DNA from: Paenibacillus aceris
GTDB taxonomy: Bacteria > Bacillota > Bacilli > Paenibacillales > NBRC-103111
Direction: 5' to 3'
Assembly (NCBI RefSeq): GCF_017874035.1
Contig: NZ_JAGGKV010000008.1
Span: 1-64,000, forward strand
Length of the DNA: 64,000 nt
Below are positions 61,000 to 64,000 of this stretch, piece after piece (the first letter of the stretch is position 1; each line of letters opens with the position of its first letter). The position numbers and the translations under genes are program-made. The notes below the pieces were generated by a model, which was not told the origin of the DNA, did not search any database, and was given only the letters and a program-made list of their open reading frames with translations.

Positions 61000-61761
61000 A
61001 TGAAACTTACAGGAAACACTATACTTATCACAGGTGGGAGTTCTGGAATAGGATTAGCTTTTGCAGAACGCTTTATAAGCGCTGGGAATACAGTTATTGT
61101 TTGTGGACGACGTGAACATGTACTTCAAAATGCGAAAGAAAAATTCCCTGGTATTATTACGCGTGCATGTAATTTGGAGGTAGAATCCGATCGCGTCGCG
61201 TTATTTGATTGGGTTACAGCGAACTATCCTGAAGTGAATGTGTTAGTTAACAACGCAGGAATCCAGCAACGATTTAATGTGTTAACCGCGGATACGAAGA
61301 ACAATTGGAGTTATTTCAATAAAGAAATCACAACCAACATTGAAGCTCCTTTCCATCTCTCTATGCTGTTCGCTCCATTTTTTGCAACAAAAGATGAGGC
61401 GGCTATCATTAACGTAACTTCTGGGTTAGCTTTTACACCCTTTGCGATTGCTCCGATTTATTCAGCAACGAAAGCGGCGCTTCATTCATTTACTATGAGT
61501 CTAAGACACCAACTTTCTGAGACATCTGTTGAAGTAATTGAAGTTGCTCCTCCGGCAGTGAATACAGAATTAGGTGGAGCGGGCCTGCATACGCATGGTG
61601 AACCACTTGATGCATTCGCAGATGGGATTTTCAAAGGATTAGAAGAAGGTTTAATGGAAATTGGATATGGTACTTCTGTGAATCGTTTACGCATGTCAAG
61701 AGATGAGGTCGACGAGCACGTAGCAAATTTGTATAAGGCAACGAAAAACACAATTGAATAA
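61000..61761 (+). CDS. Short-chain dehydrogenase/reductase (DltE-like)
   Basis: 253 residues. TILITGGSSGIGLAFAERFI, NVLVNNAGIQQRFNV, NVTSGLAFTPFAIAPIYSAT K with Ser, Tyr and Lys, and VIEVAPPAVNTEL follow the classical SDR pattern. It is like DltE/YvaG-type reductases; substrate unknown. It follows merR by 18 bases, with ribosome site GAGGAACTCG. A terminator ends the operon. Confidence 0.92.
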   Translation: MKLTGNTILITGGSSGIGLAFAERFISAGNTVIVCGRREHVLQNAKEKFPGIITRACNLEVESDRVALFDWVTANYPEVNVLVNNAGIQQRFNVLTADTKNNWSYFNKEITTNIEAPFHLSMLFAPFFATKDEAAIINVTSGLAFTPFAIAPIYSATKAALHSFTMSLRHQLSETSVEVIEVAPPAVNTELGGAGLHTHGEPLDAFADGIFKGLEEGLMEIGYGTSVNRLRMSRDEVDEHVANLYKATKNTIE

Positions 61762-61765
61762 CTAC

Positions 61766-61800
61766 TCTCGCCGCAGTGACGGTGAGCTTTTCTTTTTTTA
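61766..61800 (+). terminator. Terminator of the merR-SDR operon
   Basis: CTCGCCG (61767-61773) pairs with CGGTGAG (61780-61786), then CTTTTCTTTTTTT. Confidence 0.85.
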
Positions 61801-61866
61801 TTTTCGCTGCCTCCTACGATTAACATTCAAGAATCCCATTAGTATAATGTGGGAACCTCCTAAAGA

Positions 61867-61895
61867 TTGCTTTGTGGACTATTGTGTGATAGAAT
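61867..61895 (+). promoter_or_regulatory. Sigma-A-like promoter of cspA
   Basis: TTGCTT, 17-base spacer, TAGAAT. About 130 bases of leader separate it from ATG 62025, as is usual for cold-shock mRNAs. Confidence 0.55.
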
Positions 61896-61923
61896 AAACA
61901 TATTAACAGGATTAACATAAATT

Positions 61924-61982
61924 CACATATTGAAAAGGTGATCATTTGTGTATTGGTACCTTTTTCAATGTGTGATTTTTTT
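61924..61982 (+). promoter_or_regulatory. Attenuator-like hairpin in the cspA leader
   Basis: CACATATTGAAAAGGT (61924-61939) pairs with ACCTTTTTCAATGTG (61958-61972), with one bulge, then ATTTTTTTG. It is a complete intrinsic-terminator shape inside the leader, 43 bases before the start. Confidence 0.62.
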
Positions 61983-62024
61983 GTTTAAAATACATGTTAA
62001 ATAATTATTTGGAGGTAATATATT

Positions 62025-62225
62025 ATGGAAACAGGCACAGTAAAATGGTTTAACGCAGAGAAAGGTTTTGGTTTTATCGAAGTTGAGGGCGGAAATGACG
62101 TATTCGTACATTTCTCCGCGATTCAAGGCGATGGTTTTAAATCCCTGGACGAAGGACAACGTGTTCAATTTAACGTAGCCCAAGGCAACCGCGGTCCTCA
62201 AGCCGAGAACGTTGTAAAACTGTAA
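62025..62225 (+). CDS. cspA: Cold-shock protein CspA-like
   Basis: 66 residues, one OB-fold. RNP-1 is [13 protein letters not shown] and RNP-2 is VFVHFSAIQ; the end is [13 protein letters not shown]. It is a single-stranded nucleic-acid chaperone that melts mRNA structures on cold shock. ATG 62025 follows GGAGG. Its leader carries an attenuator-like hairpin. A terminator lies downstream and the cold-inducible YdjO-like gene comes next. Confidence 0.96.
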   Translation: METGTVKWFNAEKGFGFIEVEGGNDVFVHFSAIQGDGFKSLDEGQRVQFNVAQGNRGPQAENVVKL

Positions 62226-62235
62226 TACACAAAGC

Positions 62236-62274
62236 AAACTGTCCTTAACATGTGTTAAGGGCAGTTTTTTTAAG
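62236..62274 (+). terminator. Terminator of cspA
   Basis: AACTGTCCTTAACA (62237-62250) pairs with TGTTAAGGGCAGTT (62253-62266) with one G-T wobble, then TTTTTAAG. Confidence 0.9.
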
Positions 62275-62384
62275 TAGATAAGAAAGTATAAGTTTTTTAC
62301 TTTTGCTTCGCATCTACCTTGACAAACGTGCTCGTCCTAAAAGGACGATGAAGTCGTTTATCCTTGTCTAAGGAGGAGTTAACT

Positions 62385-62612
62385 TTGTATTTTCGAAGAA
62401 AATTATTAGAAGATCTACCTCAGGAAAACACTAAAATCTGGGCTTGCGGGAAGGAAGATTGTAATGGCTGGATTCGAGACAATTTTGCTTTTGAGTATGT
62501 TCCAACTTGCCACCAGTGCCTCACTCCTATGATTAGCAGTGTTAAGATGCTTCCTCTCCTTGACAATCCCAATATTGATATGAAGTCCCTAAATAGAGGA
62601 ATACAGATCTAA
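62385..62612 (+). CDS. YdjO-family cold-inducible zinc-ribbon-like protein
   Basis: 75 residues. Cys pairs in WACGKEDCNGWIRDNF and VPTCHQCLTPM (Cys-x4-Cys and Cys-x2-Cys) form a zinc-ribbon-like site, the YdjO pattern of Bacillales. TTG 62385 is eight bases past AGGAGG; TTG 62364 lies before it and was not used. YdjO is known as cold-inducible in B. subtilis. A 17-base hairpin (CGTCCT.AGGACG, 62330-62346) precedes it and the gene follows cspA on the same strand. Confidence 0.78.
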   Translation: MYFRRKLLEDLPQENTKIWACGKEDCNGWIRDNFAFEYVPTCHQCLTPMISSVKMLPLLDNPNIDMKSLNRGIQI

Positions 62613-62652
62613 TAGAATTCCCCCCTGTTTAAATGGATTGCAACAAATTTGA

Positions 62653-63510
62653 TTACTCACAAATGCTTGCTTCGTATACGAGCAAAGAGCCATCATTATC
62701 ATCGGGAACCGCATAAAGCCTCAACTTTTGACCAGCGGACTCTAAGTACACAGGATTACGGGTAATCACGTGTCCTTGAGGTGAAAATTCAGTGATAGGT
62801 ACCTCATGAATCATATCCAATGTTTTCATGTCAATCAGGGCTAATCCACCCAACTCGTATGGTTGGGAATTGCACCCTGCAGGATTGGACAGCTCAGAGA
62901 TACCACTCACAATCATTTTCCCTTCGCCTACATAATGCCCATCTTGATAGTCGATAAAGTGGCTCGAGTTTTCTTTCACAAGCTGCAGTTGCCCATTCGG
63001 GTTCCATTCATAGAATTTGCGTGACCCCCAGCTATTACCAATAAGCTTTCCATTGTAACCTTCACGGACCAATCCTCCGATATGATCATGGACTCGGAAC
63101 GATTCTTCTGCTTTCATTGTCCTAGGGTCTACTTTGTAAACGATCGATTGGCTGTTGGGCCGGTATTCGGCGACAGGAACCCAAATATGATTACCATCAT
63201 AATCAATACCGCCTGGGTGATAAATGTTGCCTTCACCCAAAGGCGTATCATGTACAAGCTCCCCTTGATCGTCAAAGACAAACAAGTGACCGACTCCCAT
63301 TCCTGGAGTACGATCATGACCATGACTGGGCTCGTCGTATTTAACTGGTACTTCGATAAGTTCAACCGAGGACAAATAAAAGTGCTTCCCGATACGAACA
63401 ATCCCTTGAGCGTGGTAATTGTTAAATTGCAGATCGATTTTATCAGTAAGTTCCCATTTTGTACTGCGTGTAAGCTTTCGAAACTGCGCAATTAGCTTTT
63501 GATTATCCAT
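62653..63510 (-). CDS. DUF6454-like beta-propeller protein
   Basis: 285 residues, no signal peptide. Repeated strand blocks with HAQGIVRIGKHFYLSSVELI, GVGHLFVFDDQGELVHDTPL, YHPGGIDYDGNHIWVPVAEY RPNSQ, VYKVDPRTMKAEESFRVHDH IGGLV and FYEWNPNGQLQLVKENSSHF suggest a six-bladed propeller. I recall this as DUF6454-like, with no known function. ATG 63510 follows GAAGGATAAC. It lies next to and on the same strand as the glycerophosphodiesterase gene (31 bases), so they may share a transcript. Confidence 0.72.
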   Translation of the reverse strand: MDNQKLIAQFRKLTRSTKWELTDKIDLQFNNYHAQGIVRIGKHFYLSSVELIEVPVKYDEPSHGHDRTPGMGVGHLFVFDDQGELVHDTPLGEGNIYHPGGIDYDGNHIWVPVAEYRPNSQSIVYKVDPRTMKAEESFRVHDHIGGLVREGYNGKLIGNSWGSRKFYEWNPNGQLQLVKENSSHFIDYQDGHYVGEGKMIVSGISELSNPAGCNSQPYELGGLALIDMKTLDMIHEVPITEFSPQGHVITRNPVYLESAGQKLRLYAVPDDNDGSLLVYEASICE

Positions 63511-63541
63511 AAATGTTATCCTTCCGAAGGTATACTGGGAT

Positions 63542-64000
63542 TTATTGCATCCTTTGCTTCAATTGCACCAACCCTGCCACATTCCGTGTTGTTATCGATG
63601 CAACGCCTAAATCGACATACGTACGCATCATTTCTTCCTCATTCACCGTCCATACATAAACCGGCAGATCTATGGACGCAGCATAATCCATTAGCTCTTG
63701 ACGAACGATACTATGGTGGATATTGATGCCAAAACATGAGGCTGCAAGAGCATCCTCACAGGTTTGTACCATAGCTTCTCTATATGGAAGTGTTCTAAAC
63801 AGGTTGTGGTCGGTATTCAGCAATTTGCGTATTTCCGGGTTCAACTGCTGAGCCAACATCGCCCGTTCGATCTCACATCCGGACAGAAACGCTTGCGATA
63901 GCATGCCATATTTCTTCACCAACGCAACGGCTGTTTCGATACTTTCGTCAACTTTCAGATCCAAATTCACAACTTTACCAGAAGCTTGGATAAGCGGCAG
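63542..64000 (-). CDS. Glycerophosphodiester phosphodiesterase family protein (C-terminal part)
   Basis: The frame runs to the right edge with no start, so only the last 153 codons are seen. GKVVNLDLKVDESIETAVAL with the metal Asp, FGINIHHSIVRQELMDYAAS with the active His, and VYVWTVNEEEMMRTYVDLGV ASITTRN at the C-terminus are the GDPD pattern. It splits glycerophosphodiesters to glycerol-3-phosphate and an alcohol. The start and catalytic N-terminal HRG motif are outside the window. Confidence 0.88.
   Translation of the reverse strand: MPLIQASGKVVNLDLKVDESIETAVALVKKYGMLSQAFLSGCEIERAMLAQQLNPEIRKLLNTDHNLFRTLPYREAMVQTCEDALAASCFGINIHHSIVRQELMDYAASIDLPVYVWTVNEEEMMRTYVDLGVASITTRNVAGLVQLKQRMQ

Overview
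The window looks like a chromosome segment of a Paenibacillus-like, spore-forming member of the Bacillales. Grounds: strong AGGAGG-type ribosome sites with frequent GTG and TTG starts, many classic hairpin-plus-T-run terminators, a secreted multidomain glycosidase of a type common in Paenibacillus, a cold-shock gene beside a YdjO-like gene, a phasin/ABC1-kinase pair, and a sugar ABC cluster under a divergent AraC regulator. No rRNA, tRNA, CRISPR array, transposase or intact prophage was seen.

Layout. 1-963 (minus): a secreted protein with a Pro-Thr repeat tail that runs off the left edge, preceded by a small secreted-peptide gene with an early stop. 1696-5832: a 1378-residue GH97-type enzyme with two NPCBM domains, a cohesin-like domain and a dockerin. 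6283-9982 (plus): aldo/keto reductase, sugar-efflux-like MFS, second aldo/keto reductase, and a small HEFFH metallopeptidase-like protein behind a hairpin that covers its ribosome site. 9979-12703: remnants of a gluconate-dehydrogenase-type operon, a TPP-enzyme stub, and an enolase-superfamily gene. 12778-18283 (minus): a DHFR-like protein, a three-subunit molybdenum hydroxylase (xanthine dehydrogenase type) and a frameshifted aromatic acid exporter. 18357-20243: a TetR gene that appears to be split by a nitronate monooxygenase gene. 20344-24193: LLM flavin monooxygenase, LysR and a divergent CynX/NimT-type transporter. 24287-32178: small accessory genes (racemase, WYL regulator, acyltransferase, methyltransferase, GNAT, macro domain, DUF4153-like membrane protein) with several gene remnants between them.

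32231-34392 (minus) is a thiamin-pyrimidine salvage operon (M20 deformylase YlmB-like, then TenA) under a TPP riboswitch. 34487-45613 (minus) is a nine-gene carbohydrate cluster: GH63/MGH1-like glycosidase, SDR, creatininase-family amidohydrolase, a conserved protein of unknown function, a PF12831-like FAD oxidoreductase, a complete sugar ABC importer, and a Tat-exported parallel beta-helix protein. A divergent AraC gene adjoins it and two 21-bp-spaced direct repeats lie between them. This is the best candidate for an undescribed pathway. 46722-50750 (minus) is a catabolic-looking operon (M81/MlrC-like peptidase, class III aminotransferase, RidA, IclR) with a palindrome between promoter and start.

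51021-64000: ankyrin protein, phage-like thymidylate synthase, an HtrA protease behind six tandem 11-bp repeats, an EnvC-like M23 peptidase, phasin plus ABC1 kinase, sulfatase, a self-controlled MerR-SDR operon with a 19-bp promoter spacer, CspA with an attenuator-like leader, YdjO, a DUF6454-like protein, and the end of a glycerophosphodiesterase gene cut by the right edge. A recurring theme is gene decay: about nine truncated, frameshifted or split genes lie among intact ones.
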